64,000 nucleotides of DNA from CAWDMN01 sp963803155. GTDB lineage: Bacteria; Acidobacteriota; Terriglobia; Versatilivoradales; Versatilivoraceae. The first letter of the stretch is position 1. Every line of letters begins with the position of its first letter. Below are positions 44,523 to 52,798 of the stretch, piece by piece. The stretch spans positions 1 through 64,000 of the forward strand of contig CAWDMN010000050.1 of NCBI GenBank assembly GCA_963803155.1, written 5' to 3'. Made by a program: the position numbers and the translations under genes. Under the pieces are notes generated by a model, which saw only the letters and a list, made by a program, of their open reading frames with translations, ran no database searches and was not told the DNA's origin.

Positions 44523-44679
44523 GGGAGCCACTCATGCCAGCGGGGCTGGCTCAAGAAGATGATGAAAATAAGGTGGGCCGCGCGATCCTTCGCGCGTCGC
44601 TTGGCCAGCCTCGCCTACTCAGCCAGCGTGCACAGAGTGCCCGCTCCACCTTTGCCCAATTTTGATTTTCTAGGGAGCT
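44523..44679 (-). repeat. Hairpin-module array, locus 2 (reverse orientation, type 2 cassette)
   Basis: Read on the minus strand: a truncated module (44665-44679, GCTCCCTAGAAAAT end), a short 95-bp type 2 cassette (44570-44664, with CCACCTT and AAGGTGG near its ends), then a full module (44523-44569). This is the only locus in this orientation. Its truncated end provides AGGGAG (44672-44677), 10 bp before the HEPN-like start codon. Confidence 0.82.
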
Positions 44680-44687
44680 ACATTGAC

Positions 44688-45146
44688 ATGGACCGATTCG
44701 ATTCGATGATCATCTCAAGTGTGGCAGGAGAATATCTGGAGGCTGCACAAATGTTACATCCGGTGAATAAAACGCCTTGCTCAACCCCCTTATATTTTTT
44801 ACTCTGTCAATCGATTGAATTGTCCTTAAAGGCATACCTCAGAGGTTGCGGTACAACTAAGGGCCAGTTGATCAAGATAGGTCACGACCTTGTAAAAGCA
44901 TTGGACTATGCACAAGCAAAAAAGCTATCAGATTTTTTTTCTTTATCGCCTCTACAAACGAAGGCTCTGCGATTAATCAATCTCTACTATAAGGCAAAGG
45001 ATCTCCAATACACGGAGATGGGGATCAAACATTACCCGGATTTTGGCATCCTGTTGGAACTCGCAAATGATCTCTATAGTCAGACAAGGGAGTTTTGCGT
45101 GTCCAAACGTGAGTGTCACGCGGGAAAAACAACCGAAGTGAACTGA
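44688..45146 (+). CDS. HEPN-like domain protein
   Basis: The start is ATG 44688, 10 bp after AGGGAG; upstream codons in the same frame are repeat sequence. The 152-residue all-helical product has a HEPN-like core: EYLEAAQMLHP, FLLCQSIELSLKAYLRG and KIGHDLVKALDYAQ. This pattern (ELxLKAxL...GHDL) is common in small HEPN proteins, which include toxins, RNases and nucleotidyltransferase partners. The catalytic R-x4-6-H motif is not clear, so RNase activity is uncertain. No MNT-type antitoxin gene is adjacent. Confidence 0.7.
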   Translation: MDRFDSMIISSVAGEYLEAAQMLHPVNKTPCSTPLYFLLCQSIELSLKAYLRGCGTTKGQLIKIGHDLVKALDYAQAKKLSDFFSLSPLQTKALRLINLYYKAKDLQYTEMGIKHYPDFGILLELANDLYSQTREFCVSKRECHAGKTTEVN

Positions 45147-45369
45147 CCGCTGCTCCGGCGGGCTGAAAGGAGAAGGTTGAATTCAAACGGCTGCTTTTCC
45201 CCACTATCCGCGTTTAATCCGCGTTCATCCGCGGCTAGAAAAAACATCCTTCAGCCATTCTGTGCCTGCCTTCGCTATATGAGTATTTTGCTCTCTTCCC
45301 TTGAGATGCCGAATTGCCATGTGAGTGTGGTCTTCGGATGTCTATGACGCGGTGAACCAGCAATAGGAT

Positions 45370-46494
45370 TTGAAGATGAAGAAAAATGTCATTGTCATAG
45401 GGGCGGGAGCCGCGGGATTGATGAGCGCCATCGAAGCGGGAAAGCGAGGACGTTCCATCGTCGTTCTGGAGCATGCGGAAAAGGCGGGAAAAAAAATTGC
45501 CATTTCAGGCGGCGGCCGCTGCAACTTCACTCATCTCGATACCGCTCCAGGCCATTTTCTTTCCGCGAATCCCAATTTCTGCAAATCGGCTCTGGCGCGT
45601 TATTCTCCGGCGGATTTTCTTTCTCTGGTCCAGCGGCACGGAATCGGCTATCACGAAAAAAAAACCGGCCAGTTGTTTGCAAACCAGAGCGCGCTGGAAA
45701 TCGTCCAGATGCTCCTCCAGGAATGCGCGGCGGCGCAGGTTGAAATTCGGCTGAACTGCCAGGTCCAGCAGGTCCGCAAAGATCGAGAATTCTTGGTCCA
45801 GACCAATCAGGGATTATTCGAAGCTGAATCGCTGGTGGTTGCCACGGGCGGACTTTCAGTCCCGAAAATCGGGGCCACGCCTTTGGGATACGGGATTGCC
45901 CGTCAGTTCGGCCTCGGCATCGTGGAAACTCGGCCAGGACTGGTTCCTCTCCTGTTTCCTCCGGCGCGGCAGCTCTTTTTTAGCGAATTGAGCGGGATTT
46001 CGATGGATGTTGTGGCCTCATGCCGCAAGCAAAAGTTCCGCGAGAACCTCCTCTTCACGCATCAGGGGCTCAGCGGGCCTGCCATCCTGCAAATCTCCTC
46101 CTATTGGAAAGAAGGGGACCCGCTTCACATCGATCTTCTGCCAGATACCTCTTGGGCCGAAATCATCGCCGACCGCCGCCAATCCAACACCACCTTGGCC
46201 GCGCTGCTCTGCCAGCGGCTGCCCAGGCGCTTTGTTCATGAGTGGTGCACTTCAGAGGAGGGGAGTCGTCCCATCAGCAGCTATTCCGGAAAGGAACTTT
46301 CCCGGCTGGAAGGATTGATCCACGATTGGGTCCTGCTGCCGGAAAGCACGGATGGCTATCGCAAGGCAGAAGTCACGTTGGGAGGAGTCGATACCAGGGG
46401 GCTATCTTCCAAAACCATGGAGTCTAAAAGAGTGCCCGGCCTCTATTTTATCGGGGAAGTCGTCGACGTGACCGGCCAGTTTGGGAGGGTATAA
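45370..46494 (+). CDS. HI0933/BaiN-family FAD-dependent oxidoreductase with frameshifted C-terminus
   Basis: The 374-residue flavoprotein has the FAD-binding GAGAAGLMSA (11-20), the family motif ISGGGRCNFTH, VVATGGLSVPKIGATPLGYGIA and the C-terminal VTLGGVDTRGLSSKTMESKRVPGLYFIGEVVDVTG. After that the frame ends early at TAA. The missing tail (LGGYNFQWAWASGHAAGQFV) is encoded directly downstream in another frame, ending at TGA 46541-46543. Removing one T from TTT 46480-46482 restores it. The lost residues normally bind the FAD, so the product as written may be inactive. Substrate unknown; some relatives act in steroid or bile-acid reduction. Confidence 0.88.
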   Translation: MKMKKNVIVIGAGAAGLMSAIEAGKRGRSIVVLEHAEKAGKKIAISGGGRCNFTHLDTAPGHFLSANPNFCKSALARYSPADFLSLVQRHGIGYHEKKTGQLFANQSALEIVQMLLQECAAAQVEIRLNCQVQQVRKDREFLVQTNQGLFEAESLVVATGGLSVPKIGATPLGYGIARQFGLGIVETRPGLVPLLFPPARQLFFSELSGISMDVVASCRKQKFRENLLFTHQGLSGPAILQISSYWKEGDPLHIDLLPDTSWAEIIADRRQSNTTLAALLCQRLPRRFVHEWCTSEEGSRPISSYSGKELSRLEGLIHDWVLLPESTDGYRKAEVTLGGVDTRGLSSKTMESKRVPGLYFIGEVVDVTGQFGRV

Positions 46495-46647
46495 TTTCCA
46501 ATGGGCCTGGGCTTCCGGCCATGCTGCCGGGCAATTCGTCTGATGGTGTGCTTTGCTGCCAACTTTTTAAGATGACGGAAGGCCGCGAAACCTGAAATCT
46601 GTGGAATTTTTTTTCGTCGAGCGGTACTTCCCGTCAAAAGGGAGAGG

Positions 46648-46795
46648 GCCGCTCCCTAGAAAATAGCGCGGCTGGAGGCGGGGTGCCCCCACCCCGCCTG
46701 AGTTTGCCAATCTTACTGAGACGGCCTGAGGGCAGGCCGCCTCCATCATCCCATTTTCATCCTCTTGATATGCCAGCCGTGCTGGCATGAGTGGC
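46648..46795 (+). repeat. Hairpin-module array, locus 3 (type 1 cassette)
   Basis: A truncated module (46648-46664), the 88-bp type 1 cassette (46665-46752, with a GGCGGGG/CCCCGCC hairpin and GGCCTGAGGGCAGGCC) and a module ending at GTGGC (46753-46795). It lies between the flavoprotein gene and the 3' end of the methyltransferase gene. Confidence 0.82.
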
Positions 46796-46856
46796 GGCAT
46801 TGGACAAGGATCTCATTATTCGTTGATAATGACGATGTTTTTTGCGAGCCAGCGGG

Positions 46857-47852
46857 CTAACGTTCTTTCTGATGCGGTTTAAAGGCCTCCACCAAACCAT
46901 CCATGCGCTGATCCGGATGCAGGAGGTTCACTCGCTCGAATCCGGCGGCGAGCAATCCCCCTTTAATTTCCTCGAAAGTATAGCTGTTTCCACCCGCAGT
47001 CCCAACGAGCATGTTGATGGCAAACAGGGCGCCAGCGCGTGGGGAAGTGCGATCCTCGGAAAGGATGTGGTCCCGGATGACCAGGCGGCCTCCGGGAACC
47101 AGCGCTTCGAGTATCTTGCGGTAGAGAGCCCGATTTTCTTCAGGACTATTTTGATGGATGATGGCAGATAGAAAAGCCAGATCGTGTCCAGCGGGCAAAG
47201 GATCCTGGTAAAAATCTCCTCCCACCAAAGTCACTCTTTCCAGAAATCCGGCTTGGCTGATGCGTTTCCGGGCTAATTCCACTACTGGCGGCCGATCGAA
47301 CAAGGTCGCCTTCAATTGAGGAGAGTGCTTCAAGAAAGCCAGCGTATAGGTTCCGCTGGCGCCGCCGATATCCAAGAATTTTCGCACTTGGCCAGGTTGC
47401 ACCAAAGCCACGATCCGGTCCGCTTGAGGAGCCCCCACCACGTGCATCGCGCCGATAAAGGAAGCCAGCCATTCATCTTGATCCGCGGATTCCCGCCGGT
47501 TTGCGCAAACCACATTGCTCAATGTACTAAAGCGTCCCCAGAGATTATTTGCGTGCAAAACCATGGGGAGCACATTTCCCTGCCACCTCGAATCCAACAG
47601 AGGGACAACCGTGGGCTCCGTGCGATATTTCCCTTCTTGCTTGATCAACAGCTCTATCGCGCACAATGCATCCAGCAGGATGGCCAATGGCCGCACTTCA
47701 GCGCCAATCCGATTCGCGATCATATCGAGAGTCATAGGCTTATCAGACAACAAAGTAAACAGATCCAACTCCGCGGCCGTCAAAAGGATCCGGGGTTCCC
47801 AGAACCCCCTGGCCAAATTCAGAATTGCGTCAGATGTCCAGGATTCTTGCAT
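46857..47852 (-). CDS. SAM-dependent O-methyltransferase (two-domain, plant/CrtF-like)
   Basis: The 331-residue protein has an N-terminal winged-helix dimerisation domain (TAAELDLFTLLSDKPMTLDMIANRIGAEVRPLAILLDAL) and a class I methyltransferase domain. Motif I is FLDIGGASGTY (159-169), followed by ATLFDRPPVVELA, VTLVGGDFYQDPLP and the post-motif LVPGGRLVIRDHIL. This is the family-2 O-methyltransferase architecture (CrtF and small-molecule methyltransferases). The substrate cannot be read from the sequence. Its Shine-Dalgarno GAGGAG is part of the truncated repeat module at 47861-47873. Confidence 0.88.
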   Translation of the reverse strand: MQESWTSDAILNLARGFWEPRILLTAAELDLFTLLSDKPMTLDMIANRIGAEVRPLAILLDALCAIELLIKQEGKYRTEPTVVPLLDSRWQGNVLPMVLHANNLWGRFSTLSNVVCANRRESADQDEWLASFIGAMHVVGAPQADRIVALVQPGQVRKFLDIGGASGTYTLAFLKHSPQLKATLFDRPPVVELARKRISQAGFLERVTLVGGDFYQDPLPAGHDLAFLSAIIHQNSPEENRALYRKILEALVPGGRLVIRDHILSEDRTSPRAGALFAINMLVGTAGGNSYTFEEIKGGLLAAGFERVNLLHPDQRMDGLVEAFKPHQKER

Positions 47853-47860
47853 ATCATTAT

Positions 47861-48152
47861 CTCCTCAGAAAATCGCTGTAAGTTGTTGATATAACACGAG
47901 GGTGCCACGGGCAAAAAACAGCATGGTTTACCAGAGTTTTTGCCCGTGCTCGAACCAATTTTCATCATCTTGTTGTGCCAGCCGCGCTGGCATGGGTGAC
48001 TCCCTAGAAAATAGCGTGGATGGAGGCGGGCTCCCCTCACTCCGCCTGAGCTTGCCAAGTGGGCCAGGACGGCCTGAGGGCAGGCCGCCTCCATCATCCC
48101 ATTTTCGTCCTCTTGTTGTGCCAACCGTGCTGGCATAGTGGCTTCTCAGAAG
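47861..48152 (+). repeat. Hairpin-module array, locus 4 (three modules, two cassettes)
   Basis: A truncated module (47861-47873), a unique cassette (47874-47957) holding a perfect 12-bp inverted repeat CACGGGCAAAAA/TTTTTGCCCGTG (47906-47917, 47937-47948), and a full module (47958-48012). A type 1 cassette (48013-48100) and a final module (48101-48152) follow. It fills the gap between the methyltransferase start and the NtrC-type gene's end. Confidence 0.85.
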
Positions 48153-48190
48153 AGTCAGGCGGTGCTCCTCTGACAGTCCAAGCAGGCCGC

Positions 48191-49573
48191 CTATTCCAGT
48201 GCGTATTTTTTGACTTTGTAACGGAGTGTGTCGCGGCTGATCTTTAATAATTTGGCTGCTTTTGTTTTATTTTGATTGGCATATTCCAGCGCCTGCTGGA
48301 TCAGCTCTTTTTCGACTTGTTCCAATTCCGCGCCCCCTCGGGGGAGTTTAACCAAGTGATCCCCGGCGGCATGGATCACAGTCTGGTTCGAACCTGGATC
48401 TGAAATCCGGATGGGCAATAATCCCACTTCAATATATTCGCCATCCGCAAGAATCATGGCTCGTTCGATGGCATTCTTCAATTCCCGCACATTCCCAGGC
48501 CAGGGATAATCCATCATCAGCTTCAAGGCTTCCGGCTTCGTCCCTTTGACATTTTTGCGAAACTGTTGGTTATAGCGACGAATAAAATGATTGACCAGCA
48601 TTGGGATATCCGCACTTCTTTCGCGTAAGGGAGGAATCAAAATTGGCAAGACAGAAAGGCGATAGTAGAGATCCTCCCGGAATTTTCCATCTTTGACCGC
48701 TTGTTCTAAATTGCGATTCGTAGAGGCCACCACCTGCACATCCACCGATATATCTTTAACTCCGCCAACCCTGCGAAAAGTCTGATCCTCCAACACTCTC
48801 AAGAATGTGGATTGCAGGTTTAATTGCATTTCACTGATTTCATCCAGAAAAACCGTTCCCCCATCCGCCATCTCAAAAACACCTCTTTTCAGGGTCTTTG
48901 CGTCGGTGAAGGCTCCCTTCTCATAGCCAAAAAGCTCAGTCTCGATCAAAGTCTCGGGAATTGCGGCACAATTAAGCGCCACAAAAGGTTTGTCCCGCCG
49001 GCCACTTTCATAATGGAGCGCGCGGCTGACCAGCTCTTTGCCCGTTCCGCTCTCACCCTGGACCAACAAGGTTGAAGCACCCGATCGAGCCAGGCGGCGA
49101 ATCAAATCCAACACTTCGATAATCTCTTTTGACTTTCCAATAATATTATCGATGCTGAAGCGGCTCCGAATACTCTTGTTAGCCTGGGCCACCTGGGTTT
49201 TCAGGGCGGAAATTTCCAGCGCATTGCGGACTACATTTTCCAGCTTTTCAAAGTTAATTGGCTTTTCAATAAAATCGAAGGCCCCCATCTTTAAAGCTTG
49301 AACCGCCACATCAACCGCTCCGAAAGCCGTGATCAGGATGACCGGCAATTGCGGCAAATCCTCTCGGATTTTTCGCAATAAATCGATGCCGCTCCCATCC
49401 GGCAACTTAATGTCCAATGTCACCAGGTCCGGCTGATCGGATTGAAGCCGCACTAAAGCCTGCTGTATGCAAGCTGCTTCCAGCACCTGAAAATTCCAGG
49501 ATTCCAGTTTCTGCTTCATCGACCAGCGAATCAGATTTTCATCATCAACCACTAAAATCGTCTCTCGGGACAT
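48191..49573 (-). CDS. Sigma-54-dependent response regulator (NtrC/AtoC type)
   Basis: The 460-residue protein has three domains. The receiver has its phospho-acceptor D54 (LVTLDIKLPDG). The AAA+ domain has Walker A GESGTGKE (173-180) and a GAFTDA loop (220-225), a common variant of the sigma-54 contact motif GAFTGA. The C-terminal Fis-type helix-turn-helix is AAKLLKISRDTLRYKVKKY. It activates sigma-54 promoters after phosphorylation. No histidine kinase is seen within 5 kb, and no -24/-12 promoter was recognised nearby, so its stimulus and targets are unknown. Confidence 0.94.
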   Translation of the reverse strand: MSRETILVVDDENLIRWSMKQKLESWNFQVLEAACIQQALVRLQSDQPDLVTLDIKLPDGSGIDLLRKIREDLPQLPVILITAFGAVDVAVQALKMGAFDFIEKPINFEKLENVVRNALEISALKTQVAQANKSIRSRFSIDNIIGKSKEIIEVLDLIRRLARSGASTLLVQGESGTGKELVSRALHYESGRRDKPFVALNCAAIPETLIETELFGYEKGAFTDAKTLKRGVFEMADGGTVFLDEISEMQLNLQSTFLRVLEDQTFRRVGGVKDISVDVQVVASTNRNLEQAVKDGKFREDLYYRLSVLPILIPPLRERSADIPMLVNHFIRRYNQQFRKNVKGTKPEALKLMMDYPWPGNVRELKNAIERAMILADGEYIEVGLLPIRISDPGSNQTVIHAAGDHLVKLPRGGAELEQVEKELIQQALEYANQNKTKAAKLLKISRDTLRYKVKKYALE

Positions 49574-49774
49574 TCTTCACCTTTCAATACTATGACAAAA
49601 GAAAGAGTCACCCTGTGGGGCATTTCCCCCAACCGGGATATTGTACATGGATTGCCTGGGATTTTCCGACCAATTTCGATTTCCTGGCTGTAAAACGTGA
49701 AAATCCTCAAAATCACTGGGCTGGCGTTGATTCAAATGGTCTGACAAAATGAACATTACTAAGCCGGTTTGGAG

Positions 49775-50932
49775 TCAGTCGCGCAAGGCTTCAAGAAGTT
49801 GCGTGCGCGAAGCTTTTCGGGCTGGCAAGAATCCACCTACCAATCCTAATAATCCGGATAGGACCAAACCTTGGAGGAGAATCTGCGGGGTAATTCGAAA
49901 ATGGAATAGTATCTCACTAAAGTTGGTGAAATTGGCGGTTCCTGTGGAAACCCCATGCATGGGAAGAGCCATCAGGCATCCCAATAGCCCACCAAGCAAA
50001 GCAAGCACCACCGACTCCAAAACAAACGAGACAAGGATGCTGAACCGCCCAAACCCGAGAGTACGCAAAGTGGCAATTTCGCGGGTCCGCGACATGACCG
50101 TGGCATACATCATATTCATGGCCGCAAAACAGGAGCCAATACCCATAATCAAGGCAATAAAACTTCCCAAGGCTTTTAATCCTATGGATGAAATAGTCTG
50201 GCTCCTGAAGTACTCTGTTTGAGAAATCGCCTGCAGGTGAATGCGCCGATCGTCGGAAATCCGGTGCTCCAGGGCTTTGGCGGCGAGAGCGTCTTCCGCG
50301 GCCACTAGAATCGAACTATAAATCGGACGGTCCCAGTCCAAAGCAATATCGCGGTAATCTCCCCAGATTTCAGAGTCGTAGGCGGTTCCGCCCGCGTCAA
50401 ATATCCCGACAATTTTCCATTCACTATGGGAGAGGTGAACCGTCGATCCCACTTGCATATTGCGAAACCTGTTTGAGATTGGACGGCTGACGATTAATTC
50501 CCGCATCCCCGAATGAAAGATTCGCCCTTGCACTAAGCGAATTTCCGGCCGAAGTTGAAATGCCGAGATTCCCACTCCCCGCACCATCACGTTGGAAGTT
50601 TCTCCAGTCATCCTGGGATGATTGATGACTACAACAATTTCACCGGAGGTTAAAGGTTCGTTTTTTTCGTTCTTCTTAATTCCGGGCAGCAAGCTAATCA
50701 CGGGATACAAGTCCCGATCGTAATAGCTGTTCACTTCGTTGAGCGATCCTTGCCGGATGACGATCAAGTAATTGGCATGGCCAGTATCCACAAAAGTGGA
50801 ATCCAAGCCATGGATCAAAGCCAGCATGATCACGCAAATTGCCACGGTGAGTCCAATGCCGAGAGCGGTCATGAGTGTTCCCACCCGTCTAACCCACAGG
50901 CTGCCCAGATTATATTTCAAAGGAATTCTCAT
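49775..50932 (-). CDS. ABC transporter permease, FtsX/MacB type
   Basis: The 385-residue membrane protein has the MacB-like layout. An N-terminal helix (TLMTALGIGLTVAICVIMLALIHG) is followed by a large periplasmic domain (residues ~45-250). The FtsX domain has three C-terminal helices (LKALGSFIALIMGIGSCFAAMNMMY; FSILVSFVLESVVLALLGGLLG; ILLQGLVLSGLLGLVGGFLPA) and ends with the typical PARKASRTQLLEALRD. The cytoplasmic TREIATLRTLGF coupling helix is intact. A paralogous permease gene lies upstream on the same strand, 417 bp away. No ATP-binding subunit is nearby. Confidence 0.9.
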   Translation of the reverse strand: MRIPLKYNLGSLWVRRVGTLMTALGIGLTVAICVIMLALIHGLDSTFVDTGHANYLIVIRQGSLNEVNSYYDRDLYPVISLLPGIKKNEKNEPLTSGEIVVVINHPRMTGETSNVMVRGVGISAFQLRPEIRLVQGRIFHSGMRELIVSRPISNRFRNMQVGSTVHLSHSEWKIVGIFDAGGTAYDSEIWGDYRDIALDWDRPIYSSILVAAEDALAAKALEHRISDDRRIHLQAISQTEYFRSQTISSIGLKALGSFIALIMGIGSCFAAMNMMYATVMSRTREIATLRTLGFGRFSILVSFVLESVVLALLGGLLGCLMALPMHGVSTGTANFTNFSEILFHFRITPQILLQGLVLSGLLGLVGGFLPARKASRTQLLEALRD

Positions 50933-50943
50933 AGGTTTTAATA

Positions 50944-51150
50944 ATTAGTGATCAGTGATCAGTGGTCAGGTTTTTGGCAATAAGTGATGAGGTGCATCCC
51001 ACGGGCAACCATCGGACTTAAATTTTTTCCAACTAATCAAAGCCTTCCACCGGGTTAATTCCAAATGCCAGGAATATTTCTGTATTTCTATCAATTTCTC
51101 ATCAAAATCACATACCACTGACCACTCATCACTGACCACTTGTCACTAAT
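50944..51150. repeat. Imperfect inverted repeat of GTGATCAGTG-type simple sequence
   Basis: The left arm (50944-50970) is built of TAGTGATCAGTGATCAGTGG, and the right arm (51115-51150) is its imperfect complement (CACTGACCACTCATCACTGA). The arms enclose ~145 bp of featureless DNA between the two permease genes. Confidence 0.6.
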
Positions 51151-51164
51151 CGAGATTTTTCCCA

Positions 51165-51352
51165 GCGCTCCCCAGAAAATCCCGGCCAAACAAAGGTGTA
51201 GCGGGCACGAGTGACCGCCGTCACTTGTGTACGCTGGCTGGGCAGGCAAGGCGACCAGGCGACACGCGATGGGTGACTTCGTCATACTCGCGCGTCCCAC
51301 CTTGTTTTCATCATCTTGCCGTGCCAGCCATGCTGGCACGGGCGGCTCCTCA
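51165..51352 (+). repeat. Hairpin-module array, locus 5 (type 2 cassette)
   Basis: A truncated module (51165-51180), a 123-bp type 2 cassette (51181-51303) and a module (51304-51352) whose last bases, CTCCTCAG, contain the stop codon of the upstream permease gene on the minus strand. Confidence 0.82.
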
Positions 51353-52513
51353 GTTCACCCGGCGGATTGCCTCAACGGCGGGACGGCGCGAGGCTCGCCA
51401 GGCGGGAAAACCGGAAGCCAGTAAACCTACCAATATCCCCAGACTAAGGCAAATAGCCTGCGTTCCGGCGGTTACCCTGACCTTCTGCAAGAATCCAGAG
51501 GTGACCTGGGCCATATCGACATGGCTAAATAAGAAGTCCGCGCCCCATGTCCCTACGGCAGCTCCTCCCAGGGAAAGCAATAAAGATTCGCCTACCAACA
51601 GCCAAAGCACTTGTTGGTTTTCAAAGCCGAGAGTCTTGAGCACTCCAATTTCTCTCCACCGTTCCCGAATCGACATCGCCATGGTATTGGATGCGACCAG
51701 AATAACAGTAAAAATCACCACGGAGCAGATCCCGGTAATGAAAAGCTGCACATTCCCCAATACCGCCAGAAAGGAAATAATGAAGGCTTTTTCAGTCTCA
51801 GTCTTGGTGGGTGCCGTCGAATTTTGAAAGAGCGCGTCAATCCTCTCGGCTACCCGTGGGACGTCTTCCACAGAGTGGGCGCGAATTGTGAAAGTCCCTG
51901 TAAAACTGGCACTGGAGGCCATGCCCAGTTTGATCATCCCTTCATTGAAATAATCCCAGTGAAAATATAGGCCGCTGCCTTCGTCATTTCCGCCCGAATA
52001 AATGCCGCGAATCGTTAATTCGGGATCTATTTGAAATAGAGAACCCTTCAAATGGATTCGATCTCCGATTTTCCAGGCAAAGCGTTTTGCCAGATGATCC
52101 CCGACCACGCAACCAATTCGATCTTTTTTGAAGGCCAGTTGTTGGTCGGCGGGAATCTTCATGTCCGGGTTGACTTGAAAAAACTGATCCACATCCACCG
52201 AAAAGTTGGGAAAAAAGTTGGAGGGATCCTTGTAGATTCCCCCAAACCACATGGAACCAAAAACGGCCTCAACTCCCTCGGTGCGGGATATCTTTTGCCG
52301 GTAAGAAATGGGGAGAGCATTGAATAGCGAAACCTTGTGACGGGTGATCAGGCGCAGAGCCGAATCGGGGGTCTCCGGGGGATTCTGCAATTCGATGAGC
52401 ATTGAACGGAGCGTGGCCACCAGGAATAGAGAAACAGCAATGCTGGCCATGGTCAAAAAAGTCCGGCGCCGGTTGCGAAGGATATTTTTAAAAATCAACC
52501 GAAGAAACTTCAT
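51350..52513 (-). CDS. ABC transporter permease, FtsX/MacB type (paralogue)
   Basis: A 387-residue membrane protein with the same plan as its downstream neighbour: N-terminal helix (FLTMASIAVSLFLVATLRSML), a periplasmic domain of about 210 residues, and three C-terminal helices. The coupling segment is RWREIGVLKTLGFENQQV and the end is FPAWRASRRPAVEAIRRVN. The two would form a heterodimeric permease of a MacB- or LolCE-like transporter for lipoproteins, peptides or lipids. Its stop codon (51350-51352) lies in the edge of a repeat module. The ATPase partner is not in this window next to it. Confidence 0.9.
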   Translation of the reverse strand: MKFLRLIFKNILRNRRRTFLTMASIAVSLFLVATLRSMLIELQNPPETPDSALRLITRHKVSLFNALPISYRQKISRTEGVEAVFGSMWFGGIYKDPSNFFPNFSVDVDQFFQVNPDMKIPADQQLAFKKDRIGCVVGDHLAKRFAWKIGDRIHLKGSLFQIDPELTIRGIYSGGNDEGSGLYFHWDYFNEGMIKLGMASSASFTGTFTIRAHSVEDVPRVAERIDALFQNSTAPTKTETEKAFIISFLAVLGNVQLFITGICSVVIFTVILVASNTMAMSIRERWREIGVLKTLGFENQQVLWLLVGESLLLSLGGAAVGTWGADFLFSHVDMAQVTSGFLQKVRVTAGTQAICLSLGILVGLLASGFPAWRASRRPAVEAIRRVN

Positions 52514-52798
52514 AGGGTCTCAAATCAAGTGTTTGGTTAATTCATCCGGCCAAACCTTAAAAAAAACAGAACGCGGATAGTCAAACCCGCCCGGGGAATT
52601 GGGCGCTATTAAAGCGACAGAAAAGCCAAGCTGCGGATGGCACAAAATGGGAGGCGGACTCCGTTCGGAGACCTCCGTGTCGCCGCGCGGGTGACAGTGG
52701 TCACGTGTGCGCCATCCACATTCCGGGGGAGTTTCCTCTCCTCAAGAGTTAATGACCTATCCTTAACTTACCCTCACTTTTAATCGCAATTTTCCCGA

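Noticed and set aside
44373..44687. N-terminal extension of the HEPN-like protein
   Set aside because: These codons are repeat locus 2 and featureless DNA; the internal ATG 44688 has a good ribosome binding site.
47861..48152. Integron cassette array (attC sites)
   Set aside because: No RYYYAAC/GTTRRRY core pairs at the module ends, no open reading frames as cassettes, and no integrase.
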